Shown here: positions 1 to 8,514 of the stretch, piece after piece
How positions within the stretch are numbered: position 1 is the stretch's first letter
How the letters are laid out: every line of letters begins with the position of its first letter
Source: Nitrospirota bacterium
GTDB lineage: Bacteria > Nitrospirota > Nitrospiria > Nitrospirales > UBA8639
Direction of reading: 5' to 3'
DNA length: 48,991 nt
Assembly (NCBI GenBank): GCA_027623995.1
Contig: JAQBUF010000024.1
Span: 1-48,991 of the forward strand
Notes under the pieces: model-generated
Seen by the model: only the letters and a program-made list of their open reading frames with translations
Database searches by the model: none
Told to the model about the DNA's origin: nothing
Position numbers and translations under genes: made by a program

Positions 1-115
1 GGGGCGTAGGCGGAGGGACCCCCTTGGGGCCGCAGACGGGCGGACATGGTTTTGGGTCCTTTTGCCGAAACAAAAGGACCTCGTCTGCAGGGGCGAAACC
101 CTGCATATAATAATT
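1..115 (+). repeat. Structured repeat family 1, copy A (cut by window edge)
   Basis: This is the right-hand part of an element also found at about 32087-32315, 33076-33292, 38562-38650 and (short) 31676-31725. It holds a 10-bp hairpin (GGTCCTTTTG, loop CCGAAA, CAAAAGGACC) followed by a second hairpin (GCAGGG, loop GCGAAA, CCCTGC). An outer pairing GCAGACG with CGTCTGC encloses the first hairpin. Comparison with copy B shows that about 100 bp of the left end lie outside the window. Confidence 0.75.
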
Positions 116-169
116 TCCCAAGATCACCTACAACGAATCCTGTCCACGATAAAGAAAAAGCTAACCTGG

Positions 170-215
170 ATTCCCGATTAAAAATGTCGGGAATGACTGA
201 TCAAGTGATCGGTCA
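170..215 (-). terminator. Two adjacent hairpins downstream of pabC-like gene
   Basis: Two inverted repeats follow the stop of the class IV aminotransferase gene on the minus strand. TGACTGATCA pairs with TGATCGGTCA (194-215, one wobble), and ATTCCCGA pairs with TCGGGAAT (170-194). No strong T-run follows on the minus strand, so intrinsic termination is only a suggestion. Confidence 0.35.
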
Positions 216-1070
216 ACATGACTTAGCGATATGGCTCTCGTACAGGAGCTGAATTATTTGAGTCTCTGTCCCTTGCTTGGCTGACTTCAATTGTCTTGAG
301 TCAATCTTGCTGACTGGCAATATCCCAAAGCCCGTGTTCGTCAAAAAACCTTCATCGGCATCTAGAAGGTCTTTGGGCTCATACGTTCCTTCTTGAACGA
401 CCATGCCTTTGGCTGTTGCCAATTCCAAGACAATTTCTCTTGTGATCCCCGGCAGGATTCCACACTGGAGCGAGGGCGTGTAAAGACACTGGTCCTTCAC
501 GAAGAAAATATTACTGGTTGTGCATTCCGCGAGATGGCCGTCGGTATTCAACATGAGGCCATCGAAGGCCTGCGCTTTCACCGCCTCCTGCTTAGCCAAA
601 ATATTATTGAGGTAGTTGAGAGACTTCACTTGTGTGGGTAAGGCACAAGAAGGTTGTCGTCGTGTGTTCACGATGGCAATGCTTACCCCTTGTTCCCGTT
701 GGTCTTTTGTCAGCTGCGGAAGAGGCCTGGGAAAGATCACGATGGTGGGTGCTAAGCATCCCGTCGGATCAGGTCCTAGGCCTCCAACACCTCGGGAGAT
801 CGTTATTCGAACCAGGGCGTGTTCCAGGTGATTGCGTTCAACGAGTTCATGAAGAAGCATTTCCCACGCCGGTTCTGGTGTAGAAAGAATAAGGGCAAGC
901 GCTTCGCACGAATGGTGTAGACGTTGGAGATGACGATCGAGAAATAAGGGCTGGCCCTTATATATTCTCAGGGTTTCAAAGATGCCATCACCAAAGAGAA
1001 AGCCGCGATCAAAGATGGAGACTTTGGCTTGGTCGTCCTCGACAAATTGATTGTTGAGATACACCCACAT
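213..1070 (-). CDS. pabC: Class IV aminotransferase, likely 4-amino-4-deoxychorismate lyase
   Basis: This is a 285-residue PLP enzyme of fold type IV. The N-terminal motif DRGFLFGDGIFET, the lysine in VKSLNYLNN (PLP Schiff base candidate) and LAECTTSNIF are typical of the PabC/IlvE/D-amino-acid transaminase family. It lies 25 bp downstream of a pabB-type gene on the same strand, so release of p-aminobenzoate and pyruvate from aminodeoxychorismate (folate synthesis, cytoplasm) is the best guess. Family members cannot be separated by motif alone, and branched-chain or D-amino-acid transamination remains possible. The length is normal for the family, and the start gives the usual N terminus (MWVYLNNQFV). 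Confidence 0.8.
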   Translation of the reverse strand: MWVYLNNQFVEDDQAKVSIFDRGFLFGDGIFETLRIYKGQPLFLDRHLQRLHHSCEALALILSTPEPAWEMLLHELVERNHLEHALVRITISRGVGGLGPDPTGCLAPTIVIFPRPLPQLTKDQREQGVSIAIVNTRRQPSCALPTQVKSLNYLNNILAKQEAVKAQAFDGLMLNTDGHLAECTTSNIFFVKDQCLYTPSLQCGILPGITREIVLELATAKGMVVQEGTYEPKDLLDADEGFLTNTGFGILPVSKIDSRQLKSAKQGTETQIIQLLYESHIAKSC

Positions 1071-1095
1071 ATTTGAGATCGTCCAAAATTAGTAA

Positions 1096-2580
1096 TTATT
1101 GTAAGGCCTGAAAGAGCGCTTGTGCCTTCTGTAATGTTTCTTCGTATTCGAGTTGCGGTTGAGAGTCAGCGACGATTCCCGCACCGACCTGCAAATAGGC
1201 ACGATCTTGAGAGAGGAGTAGGGTGCGAATGATGATGTTCAAATCCATGTCACCTGTCCAACTCAGATAGCCAATTGATCCTGTGTAGGGGCCTCTACGC
1301 ACTGGCTCTAATTCTTCAATGATTTCCATGCAGCGTATTTTTGGCACACCGGTAATCGTGCCTCCTGGGAATACGGCTTTGATGAGGTTTTGTGCGGTGG
1401 AAGTCGAACGAAGCCTTCCACATACGTCCGATACCAAGTGCGCCACATGGGAGTATTGTTCCACGGTCATAAATTCTTCCACCTGGACTGATCCGTATTC
1501 ACACACTCGGCCTAAATCGTTTCTTCCGAGGTCAACCAGCATGAGATGTTCTGCTCGCTCTTTTTTATTTGCGAGGAGATCTGCCGTGAGTTGTTGGTCT
1601 TCCTGGGCCGTTCGTCCTCGCGGACGAGTGCCGGCAATGGGTCGTGTGGATGCGCGATTGCCTCTGAGCTCTACGAGCCGTTCTGGGGAAGAGGAGACTA
1701 AGGTGAGACGATCGGTGGCCAACAGGGCAGAGAAGGGCGAGGGGTTCACCTCACGAAGTTTTTTGTAGAGGGCTTGGCCAGCCTCTTGCGTCGATTGTCC
1801 CGTGCTTTGGTCTAAGTCGATGGCGAATCGATGCGATAAGTTTGCCTGGTAGATATCTCCAGCCCCAATTAATTCCTGACACTGTTCGACCCGTTGTACA
1901 TAATCCGAGCGTGTTTGATTGGCTTCTATCGCGCGAGGGGTGACGAGCGTGGAGAGCCCGTGAATGGGCTTCAGCGGAGAGTTGAGCTGGTACTCAAATT
2001 CCTCCAAGCGTGACTTGCCTTCTCGTAGGAGGACATCATGGGATTCGGACTCAAGCCTCTCCGGCGCCGGCGTATAAATGAGATGGAGGGTGTGGGTGGC
2101 ATGATCAATGGCTGCGAAAAGGTCTATGAAGAGAAATTCCATGTCGGGGAGGCATAAATCATTAGTGGCGATAGTCGGCAACACTTCGAATTGCCGAACG
2201 CAGTCATAACTCAAAAACCCCACAGCTCCTCCGATAAATGGCGGAAGAGTTGCTGATCGCGGGACCTTTGAGGCGTTGAGGATATCGAAAAGGGCTTGTA
2301 GGGGATCGCCGCTTCCTCGGGTGACGCCGTCTTGTCTTCGAGTTTCGTAGGTGCTTCCTGTTCCAGAAAATACTAGATACGGGTCGCTGCCCAAAAAAGA
2401 GTAGCGGGCAAGGCGTGATTCACCCTTTCCACTTTCGAGGAGGAACGATGGGCTCCCATGGGAGGAAATGCGCTGATACAACTCGAAGGGGTTGTTCCCT
2501 AGAAATGGCTTGGAATGGACCAGGGGAAAAAGGCTCGTTTCGTCAATGGACGAAGTGGGTGGAAGGAGAATGTGGCCCAT
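1096..2580 (-). CDS. pabB: Aminodeoxychorismate synthase component I (PabB/TrpE family)
   Basis: This 494-residue chorismate-binding enzyme has the full C-terminal catalytic domain: GDIYQANLSHRF (residues 241-252), PIAGTRPRG (314-322), DLGRNDLGRV (350-359) and PGGTITGVPK (405-414). It should aminate chorismate with ammonia from a PabA/TrpG-type glutaminase, which is not encoded here. Pairing with the downstream pabC-like gene favours PabB over TrpE. However, the position of the lysine that many PabB enzymes use as nucleophile (PIKGT) is Ala316, as in anthranilate synthase, so TrpE activity cannot be excluded. It lies 9 bp downstream of a secreted-protein gene and is probably cotranscribed with it. 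Confidence 0.82.
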   Translation of the reverse strand: MGHILLPPTSSIDETSLFPLVHSKPFLGNNPFELYQRISSHGSPSFLLESGKGESRLARYSFLGSDPYLVFSGTGSTYETRRQDGVTRGSGDPLQALFDILNASKVPRSATLPPFIGGAVGFLSYDCVRQFEVLPTIATNDLCLPDMEFLFIDLFAAIDHATHTLHLIYTPAPERLESESHDVLLREGKSRLEEFEYQLNSPLKPIHGLSTLVTPRAIEANQTRSDYVQRVEQCQELIGAGDIYQANLSHRFAIDLDQSTGQSTQEAGQALYKKLREVNPSPFSALLATDRLTLVSSSPERLVELRGNRASTRPIAGTRPRGRTAQEDQQLTADLLANKKERAEHLMLVDLGRNDLGRVCEYGSVQVEEFMTVEQYSHVAHLVSDVCGRLRSTSTAQNLIKAVFPGGTITGVPKIRCMEIIEELEPVRRGPYTGSIGYLSWTGDMDLNIIIRTLLLSQDRAYLQVGAGIVADSQPQLEYEETLQKAQALFQALQ

Positions 2581-2589
2581 GTGATATGG

Positions 2590-3189
2590 TCAATTAGGGT
2601 TGTCAGTTGGAGGGATGCCTAAAATATCGGTAGCTTCTTCTGGCGACAAAATTCCTTTTTGGATCAGGGCTTCCCGTAGATCCTCGATTTGCTTGGTTTC
2701 TGTGCGGCGTATGCCATAGATGCTAAACGTTGGGGGCGCGAGCCTGAGCAAATCGGGGTTTCGAATGCGAATTTGAATGGGATCGCTGACGCCATAGGGG
2801 GCTAGGTCGTCGGTGCTTCCGGTCGGGACTTGAAAAAATGGTTTGTTCTCAGATGTGTGGCCATCGTACCCCTGAACATCTAGCCGGGAGGTCGCATCCC
2901 GAGTTCCAGACACCTCCAGGATTTGCTCAATAACTAGAATAAGGGATGATCCGATGATGGGGTCGCCCGTTTGGTTTTTGACCTGAACGGTGTATTGAAT
3001 GTCACTACGGGAGGTGAGATTTCCACTGGAAAATAATTCCCCCCCTGCCATGAATGAACTTGACTGTCCAATTGAGACTAGAGGGATGACTTGGCCGGAA
3101 AGGTTTTGGAGGTCCTCACCTTCCTCGCTCATGGCTCCCGAAATCGGAAGGACCAAAAATATGAAAACCCCAAGACCAAATCGGCGCAT
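2590..3189 (-). CDS. Conserved secreted protein of unknown function
   Basis: The 199-residue product starts with a clear signal peptide (MRRFGLGVFIFLVLPISGAM). A beta-rich segment follows, containing a phrase on strand-like spacing (SDIQYTVQVKNQTGDP), and the tail (LSPEEATDILG) resembles a short helical SHOCT-like end. A GGGAGGT ribosome-binding site lies 6-7 bases before the ATG. It is the first gene of the minus-strand run with pabB and pabC and is divergent from atpI, sharing about 200 bp of promoter space. I do not recognise the family, and the link to folate synthesis is by position only. Confidence 0.6.
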   Translation of the reverse strand: MRRFGLGVFIFLVLPISGAMSEEGEDLQNLSGQVIPLVSIGQSSSFMAGGELFSSGNLTSRSDIQYTVQVKNQTGDPIIGSSLILVIEQILEVSGTRDATSRLDVQGYDGHTSENKPFFQVPTGSTDDLAPYGVSDPIQIRIRNPDLLRLAPPTFSIYGIRRTETKQIEDLREALIQKGILSPEEATDILGIPPTDNPN

Positions 3190-3391
3190 TCTTGACCTCC
3201 CAGTAGCTAATCATAGCGGGAATGCCGTAGATTAGGAAAGCCCTACCTTTATCCGAGGAGATTCTAGCAGGGCGAGATGAATAATTCCAAAAATTTTCAA
3301 GGGAACGGCTGCTGGCAAATGTTTGAAATCGCCAATAGGAAAGGTGGACCATGCAAATACTTGCTTGACAACCTTGAGGGGATTTGTTTGA

Positions 3392-3643
3392 ATGGCGCGC
3401 CCGAATTGGTGGGGTAGTTCTATGCCTCCATCTCAAGATCCTATGTTTGCTGGCCTGGGTCAGGCGATGAAGGTTGGAACCGATCTTCTGGCCGCCCTTA
3501 TTGTTGGTGGCGGGCTAGGATGGGCTGTTGATACATATGTCCTTTCCTCAAAACCTTGGGGTTTAGTGGTTGGCCTGATCCTGGGACTGGTGGCGGGCAT
3601 TCGAAATGCCTACCGAGCTGCCCAGCATTGGGATAAATCTTAA
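3392..3643 (+). CDS. atpI: ATP synthase accessory protein AtpI/AtpZ family
   Basis: This 83-residue protein has two predicted membrane helices (about residues 27-45 and 55-70) rich in Gly, including LIVGGGLGWAVD and GLVVGLILGLVAG. That is the pattern of the AtpI/AtpZ family encoded at the head of many F-type ATP synthase operons, with proposed roles in c-ring assembly or Mg2+ transport. Its place 30 bp before atpB supports this. The start could also be the internal Met11; the upstream ATG follows a GAGGGG stretch. Confidence 0.78.
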   Translation: MARPNWWGSSMPPSQDPMFAGLGQAMKVGTDLLAALIVGGGLGWAVDTYVLSSKPWGLVVGLILGLVAGIRNAYRAAQHWDKS

Positions 3644-3673
3644 CGTTCCGTTGCGCACGAATTAGAGGTTCCG

Positions 3674-4402
3674 TTGGAAGATCCACTTCATCCGTTTGAG
3701 CTTCATACCTACATTCCCCTATCACTGCTTGGTCTGGATATTTCAATCAACAAGGCTGTGCTTATGATGCTCCTTGTGGTTGGGGCCATCATTCTCTTTT
3801 TGACCAAAGCACGATCCTCAGGGTCTTTGGTGCCGACGAAACTCCAAAGTGTGGCTGAAATAATGGTGGAGTTTATTCGTGGGATCATTCACGATACGAT
3901 GGGGCCTGAAGGCATGAGGTTTTTCTCCTTGGTCACGAGCCTGTTTTTATTTATTTTATTTTCAAATCTCTTGGGATTGATTCCTGGGTCCTATACGATC
4001 ACCAGTCAACTCGTCGTCACTGGGGTCTTTGCTGTTGCAATGTATACCCTGAGCATTCTGTTGGGACTGAAAATTCATGGACCGAAGTTTATTAAAGCGA
4101 TGCTCATCCCTTCAGGAACGCCTCCATTTATTGTCCCATTGATGATCATTATTGAAATTATTAGCCAGCTTGCTCGTCCGATTTCGTTGGCCGTGCGATT
4201 GTTTGCCAATATGACCGCTGGACATGTGATTATTGGTGTGCTGGTTGGACTGACCATGAGTGGGGGGTTATTAATAGGCTGGTTGCCGTTTTCCTTTACT
4301 ATTGCCTTGTATGGGTTAGAAGTGGGGATTGCCTTTATCCAAGCCTATATATTTACGATTTTGGCTTGTGTCTATATGGGCGATGCCTACCATCTTCACT
4401 AA
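3674..4402 (+). CDS. atpB: F-type ATP synthase subunit a
   Basis: This is the membrane stator of the F0 proton channel, 242 residues with about six membrane helices. The diagnostic segment ARPISLAVRLFANMTAGH carries the essential arginine (Arg175), and GLEVGIAFIQAYIFTIL is the conserved last helix. Translation appears to start at a TTG seven bases after GAGG, because no ATG is near and the N terminus HPFELHTYIPL fits the family. It lies between atpI and atpE, and the 133-bp gap to atpE may hold expression control of the highly made c subunit. Confidence 0.95.
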   Translation: MEDPLHPFELHTYIPLSLLGLDISINKAVLMMLLVVGAIILFLTKARSSGSLVPTKLQSVAEIMVEFIRGIIHDTMGPEGMRFFSLVTSLFLFILFSNLLGLIPGSYTITSQLVVTGVFAVAMYTLSILLGLKIHGPKFIKAMLIPSGTPPFIVPLMIIIEIISQLARPISLAVRLFANMTAGHVIIGVLVGLTMSGGLLIGWLPFSFTIALYGLEVGIAFIQAYIFTILACVYMGDAYHLH

Positions 4403-4535
4403 ATAGAGTTTGTAGCAATGCTGTCCTAGGGCCAACAATCGAAAGCCATTGTGGAACAGCTATTTTTGAACTATATTTTGGCGTAACACATCGACGTTCG
4501 TTTATTCACGATTTTACGAGGGGGATACAAACACA

Positions 4536-4766
4536 ATGGATTCTGCAGCTGCAGCATTATTGGGAATGGGTTTGGCGGCCGCTGGATTTGCGGGTGCCGG
4601 TATCGGAATTGGGTATATCTTTGGAAAGATGATTGAAGCTGTCGCTCGCCAACCAGAAGCTGAAGCTCGGGTTGGAAAGTACATGTGGATTGGGTTTGCG
4701 TTGGTCGAAGCTATTGCGTTGTACGGCTTGGTCATCGCCTTTATTATCATGGGGCTGAGAAAGTAG
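4536..4766 (+). CDS. atpE: F-type ATP synthase subunit c
   Basis: This is the rotor ring subunit, 76 residues, a two-helix hairpin. Helix 1 is glycine-rich (GFAGAGIGIGYIFG), the polar loop is ARQPEAEAR, and helix 2 carries the ion-binding carboxylate Glu58 in FALVEAIALYGL. I see no clear sodium-site signature, so proton coupling is likely. An AGGGGG ribosome-binding site sits upstream, and atpF follows after 12 bp. Confidence 0.95.
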   Translation: MDSAAAALLGMGLAAAGFAGAGIGIGYIFGKMIEAVARQPEAEARVGKYMWIGFALVEAIALYGLVIAFIIMGLRK

Positions 4767-4778
4767 GACTCGGATACT

Positions 4779-5297
4779 ATGCCGCAATTTGATTCTCATT
4801 TTTTCTCATCTCTGATTTTTTGGGAGCTGATTTCGTTTGGGATTCTTCTCTGGGTCTTGTCGAAATTCGCGCTCCCTCCAATTCTGGAAGCGCTTGAAAC
4901 TCGCGAGCGAAAAATTCGGGACAGCATTGACCAGGCAGAGCAAAGCCGAACCTCCGCTGAGCAACGGTTGCGGGAATACGAAGCCAAGTTGCGAGGGGCT
5001 GCTCAGGAGGCCGAAGCCATGTTGGCGGAAGCACGAACTAAATCTCAGCGTATGCTTGAAGAAAATGAGCAACGCCTTCGTGCTGAGTCAGAACGCATCA
5101 AAGCTGAGACTACACAAGAAATTGATCGTGAGCGAAGAAAAGCCCTTCAGGACATTCGGGGAGAGGCTGCAGACCTAGCCCTGCTGGTTGCTGAAAAAGT
5201 TCTGGTGCGAAGCTTGTCGGACGACGACAATCGGCGATTTGCTCAAGAAGCTTTACAGTCTGTGTCGGCAGATCACTCAGCTTCTGGTCAGGCTTGA
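4779..5297 (+). CDS. atpF: F-type ATP synthase subunit b
   Basis: This is the peripheral stalk subunit, 172 residues. One N-terminal membrane helix (about 10-28) is followed by a long charged amphipathic helix (about residues 40-140, many Glu/Arg/Ala heptads), ending with EVADLALLVAEKVL-like sequence that normally contacts the delta subunit. No atpH, atpA, atpG, atpD or atpC gene follows; the next gene is larE on the opposite strand. The F1 genes must therefore sit elsewhere. Confidence 0.93.
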   Translation: MPQFDSHFFSSLIFWELISFGILLWVLSKFALPPILEALETRERKIRDSIDQAEQSRTSAEQRLREYEAKLRGAAQEAEAMLAEARTKSQRMLEENEQRLRAESERIKAETTQEIDRERRKALQDIRGEAADLALLVAEKVLVRSLSDDDNRRFAQEALQSVSADHSASGQA

Positions 5298-5429
5298 TTC
5301 AACCCATATACTCTTCGGGGTTATGTGATGCCGCCTCTGTTGGTGTTCAGGGAACAAGGAATGAGTGAGTTCTTTGAATTAAATGGAGGCGGCAGGAGTG
5401 TGGTTTGAGTAAGTGTTGAATGCGTCTTT

Positions 5430-6254
5430 CTAGTTTCCCCCACCGATTTGATACCCGTCCAGATCTAATGTGACCCAGCGAAAGCCAAGGCCTTTTAGGC
5501 TTTGGGTGATTCGTTGCCGTCGAGCTGAATCAAAAAAGTGTTCGATCTCCTCTCGGCCGACTTCCATTCGTGCAATTCCTTCATGATCACGAACTCGAAC
5601 TTGGCGAAATCCTTCCTGCTTGAGAATCGCTTCGGCTTTTTCTACTCGTCGTAAGTTCAATTCGGTAATCACCAGCCCTCGAGGAATGCGAGACGACAAA
5701 CATGCGGCCGCAGGCTTATCCCAGTTTGACAGCCCGAGGTGTTGCGCCAGGCTGCGAACATCAGATTTAGTGAATCCCGCTTCGACCAGGGGACTGCGAA
5801 CGCCATGATCCCGTGCGGCTTGGATTCCTGGTCGGTCATCGCCAAGATCATCAATATTGGTCCCATCAACCACTGTGGCGATCCCTGTTTCCTGTTTAAT
5901 CGGGTCGAAGAGCTGATAGAGGTCTGTTTTGCAATGATAGCATCGCGAGGCATCGTTGCGAACAAAACTCTCTATTTCCAGTTGATTGGTATTGGCCGTA
6001 ATGAGTTTGGCCCCAATTTCATGACTAATTTTTTGAACGTCTTGGAGTTCTTCTTGTGGGAATGTCGGAGACATGGCCACGACGGCGATAGCCTGATGCC
6101 CTAATGTTTTAAATGCGAGTTTGAGGACGAGCGTACTATCAATGCCTCCGGAGAAAGCGACGAGGACCGACCCAATTTCTTGGAATATGGATTCAAGCTT
6201 TTCCGTTTTTAATTGGAGGTCAGGTGTTAATGTTGGAAATGTGAGTGCTTTCAT
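5430..6254 (-). CDS. larE: ATP-dependent sacrificial sulfur transferase LarE
   Basis: This 274-residue PP-loop enzyme has the ATP-binding SGGIDS (35-40), the RCYHCKTDLY segment and the PAAACLSSRIPRG stretch that carries the sulfur-donating cysteine in this family; the C-terminal TLDLDGYQIG also matches. LarE adds sulfur to the pyridinium dicarboxylate precursor of the nickel-pincer cofactor of lactate racemase-type enzymes. No larA, larB or larC is in the window, so its client here is unknown. It is convergent with atpF and is followed upstream by a repeat of family 2. Confidence 0.88.
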   Translation of the reverse strand: MKALTFPTLTPDLQLKTEKLESIFQEIGSVLVAFSGGIDSTLVLKLAFKTLGHQAIAVVAMSPTFPQEELQDVQKISHEIGAKLITANTNQLEIESFVRNDASRCYHCKTDLYQLFDPIKQETGIATVVDGTNIDDLGDDRPGIQAARDHGVRSPLVEAGFTKSDVRSLAQHLGLSNWDKPAAACLSSRIPRGLVITELNLRRVEKAEAILKQEGFRQVRVRDHEGIARMEVGREEIEHFFDSARRQRITQSLKGLGFRWVTLDLDGYQIGGGN

Positions 6255-6290
6255 CTCTCTCCTTGTCGGATGGTACGATGAGTAACTTCA

Positions 6291-6460
6291 TGGACTGTTC
6301 AAAAAGTCCGCCAGCGGCGTTCCCAGGATTTGCCGAAGCGGCTCGCCCAGGCATAGTCGCCCTTTTGTCGCGCTCACGTCCATGAGGACGCTCCGCGCGC
6401 CCAAGGGTCTGCGGCCTTGCTGGACGGGCCTTTTTGACTAGCCCCTTGGCTATTGAGAAT
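6291..6460 (-). repeat. Structured repeat family 2, copy 1 (reverse orientation)
   Basis: Read on the minus strand this matches the cores at 18073-18229 and 30325-30446. It carries the GTCCAGCAAGGCCGCAG left block, a hairpin GCGTCCTCATGGACG, a CAAAAGGGCG block and CGCCGCTGGCGG near the right end. The hairpin arms differ from the other copies but still pair (GTCC/GGAC instead of GTAC/GTAC). It occupies most of the larE-rlmN intergenic space. Confidence 0.75.
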
Positions 6461-6520
6461 GCACGAAATTCGTCAATGGTGATTGGCCAGACAGAATTTA
6501 GGATTATTCAAGCGCTCCCT

Positions 6521-7585
6521 TCATGTGGGTATATTACCAAGTTGCCCACATGCTCCCAAGATATCCCTCCCACGACTCTTTCTCAGAAACACATCATACT
6601 GTCCTTGCCGTAAGATAGCCTGAAAATTTTCAATGGCCGCATCGGACGGACGGCGAAATGGGCTACCTGGAAATTCATTAAACGGGATAAGGTTGATTTT
6701 GCATTGAATGCCGTGAAGTAGGTGAATAAGTCGCTTGGCATCATCAGGAGAATCATTCTCACCGCTTAACAACACATATTCAAAGGTCAGTCGCCGATTG
6801 GGGTCTAAGGGGTAGGCTCGGCAAGCCTCTAAAAGTTCTGGTAACGGGTGCAGTTTATTCATCATTGGCATGAGATGATCCCGCTGGGCGTTCGTGGAAG
6901 CATTGAGGGAGACCGCGAGATTAATTCCTAATCCAGCGACGGCCTTTAATCGAGGTGCAAATCCCGCAGTGGAGATGGTAATTCGTCGGGCAGGGATGCC
7001 CAAGCCCCATTGGGTATTCGTGAGCCGCGTGACCGCTTCGGTTACCGCATCGACATTGGCAAGAGGCTCCCCCATTCCCATAAACACCAGTGAGGTGATT
7101 CGTTCGCCTTCTGCGAGCAAATCTTGGGCGGTCAGCACCTGCTCCACGATTTCATGGGCCTTGAGATTTCGCTTCAATCCCATTTGACCAGTTAAACAAA
7201 AACTGCAATCCACAGTACACCCCACTTGCGTGGAGATACACAATGTCAATCTAGGGTCATCGGGGATGAGCACACTTTCAATGGCTAGACCGTTTTCCAG
7301 AGAAAATAAGAGTTTGCGTGTTCCATCTTGTGAATTGACGACTGTTGGAGCTTTGGCCCGGTCGATCATTGAAATGGATTGTAGGCGTTCTCGATCTTTT
7401 TTCGAGAGGTTGCTCATTAAGGATATTTTTTTTGCTCGATGTTGGTACAGCCATTGGAGAATTTGTTTGGCCCTAAACGCTGGCCATTCTAATTGAGCAA
7501 CGAGATTTGATATTTCAATAGATGTCATGGCCAGCAAGTTTTGGTGTGAATCGTTAACAATTGGTAGCGTTTGAGGCAATGACAT
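6521..7585 (-). CDS. rlmN: 23S rRNA (adenine2503-C2)-methyltransferase RlmN
   Basis: This 354-residue radical SAM enzyme methylates A2503 of 23S rRNA and A37 of some tRNAs. The CxxxCxxC cluster is Cys123-Cys127-Cys130 (GCTVDCSFCLTG). GMGEPL, SLNAS, and a C-terminal GACGQL with the resolving cysteine are present. The length is usual for the family. The annotated ATG has no good ribosome-binding site, and Met20 is an alternative start. The gene is monocistronic in appearance, between repeat copy 1 and an AT-rich gap. Confidence 0.95.
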   Translation of the reverse strand: MSLPQTLPIVNDSHQNLLAMTSIEISNLVAQLEWPAFRAKQILQWLYQHRAKKISLMSNLSKKDRERLQSISMIDRAKAPTVVNSQDGTRKLLFSLENGLAIESVLIPDDPRLTLCISTQVGCTVDCSFCLTGQMGLKRNLKAHEIVEQVLTAQDLLAEGERITSLVFMGMGEPLANVDAVTEAVTRLTNTQWGLGIPARRITISTAGFAPRLKAVAGLGINLAVSLNASTNAQRDHLMPMMNKLHPLPELLEACRAYPLDPNRRLTFEYVLLSGENDSPDDAKRLIHLLHGIQCKINLIPFNEFPGSPFRRPSDAAIENFQAILRQGQYDVFLRKSRGRDILGACGQLGNIPT

Positions 7586-7957
7586 AAGACTGAACTTACT
7601 ATAACTAAGTGTTTTTCAACAAGAAATCGTTGAACATTCGAGCCACTTCATATTGGTCGAATGCAATGTGAATATTTCCCCTCATTTATATTCTGTTCTT
7701 CATAAAATGGTGATGAAATATATCAATCCCAAGTATTGTGGTATCAGAGCACTCACTACTAAATGTTGGCTTGAATACTTGTATGAACTAAAATTATGTA
7801 TAAAAAATGAGTTTTTGATATGTGAATTTTATCTATATTTATACAATGATTTTATTTGATATTAAAAAAGCATGAATAAATATATAAGTTTTGCTTTAAA
7901 TTTTTTATTGACACATGTTATTTTGGATGATAAAAGCAAGCAAGAATTACTTAAAGC
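7586..7957. other. AT-rich intergenic region
   Basis: About 370 bp that are far richer in A and T than the neighbours, especially 7700-7950. A 68-codon open frame inside has no ribosome-binding site and a composition driven by AT content, so I do not call it. The right end holds a promoter-like sequence for the HARE-HTH gene. Confidence 0.6.
7908..7936 (+). promoter_or_regulatory. Promoter-like sequence for HARE-HTH gene
   Basis: A perfect TTGACA (7908-7913) is followed after 17 bases by TAAAAG (7931-7936), about 22 bases before the ATG. The -10 match is only partial, and the surrounding AT-richness makes chance matches common. Confidence 0.35.
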
Positions 7958-8467
7958 ATGCTAATGGATATTCAAAAAGACGAAATGAAGGATATAGTCG
8001 TTGGCTTAGAGCAACGGATCACTGCCTATGAAACAAAGTTCAAGGACCTGAAAAAAAAGAGGGAGCGACTCAATGAAGAAATTGCGACCATTGAGAAATA
8101 TTTGGAGCTGGCAAAAACCCTTTACCGCGTTGAAGCCGATAAAGCGAAATTGGCTAGCCTGTCGAGTCAGATTCTTACAGATGAAACGGCCAACCCGCCG
8201 GTGCCGGTAACGGATGTCACGGACCAATCTCGTGAGATTCTTCTTGGTCGAAGTAAGTACGTAGGCATGAGTGTTTCAGACGCTGCTTACAAGATTCTAC
8301 TGGGCACTCAACGGCCCATGCATGCCAAGGAATTGTATCAGGCTTTATTGGCCGGGGGTATGCAGATTCGTGGAAAAACACCTGTCACTTCAGTGTCGAC
8401 ATCTTTAAAACGTGATCCTCGTTTTCGAAAAGTTGCTCCAAATACCTTTGAGGGCTTGGATGAATAG
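7958..8467 (+). CDS. Coiled-coil protein with C-terminal HARE-HTH domain
   Basis: In this 169-residue protein, residues about 10-70 form a charged coiled coil (repeated Lys/Glu heptads). Residues about 105-165 match the winged-helix HARE-HTH fold (MSVSDAAYKILLG, PMHAKELYQALLAGG, SVSTSLKRDPRF), known from bacterial RNA polymerase delta, restriction enzymes and eukaryotic HB1/ASXL proteins. It probably dimerises and binds DNA. An H-NS-like architecture (oligomeriser plus DNA binder) is an inference. It stands upstream of two lysine-rich histone-like genes. The start may be Met1 or Met3; neither has a strong ribosome-binding site. Confidence 0.75.
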   Translation: MLMDIQKDEMKDIVVGLEQRITAYETKFKDLKKKRERLNEEIATIEKYLELAKTLYRVEADKAKLASLSSQILTDETANPPVPVTDVTDQSREILLGRSKYVGMSVSDAAYKILLGTQRPMHAKELYQALLAGGMQIRGKTPVTSVSTSLKRDPRFRKVAPNTFEGLDE

Positions 8468-8514
8468 GAGCGCTCCCTCACGTAAGCGGTGTGAGGATTG
8501 TAAGGAAGGATAAC

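Noticed and set aside
5329-5394. TGCCGCCTC / GAGGCGGCA inverted repeat between atpF and larE
   Set aside because: Only 9 bp with a 48-base loop and no T-run, so not supported as a terminator.
7653-7859. 68-codon frame in the AT-rich gap
   Set aside because: No ribosome-binding site and Tyr/Ile/Lys/Asn-rich composition expected from AT-rich noise.
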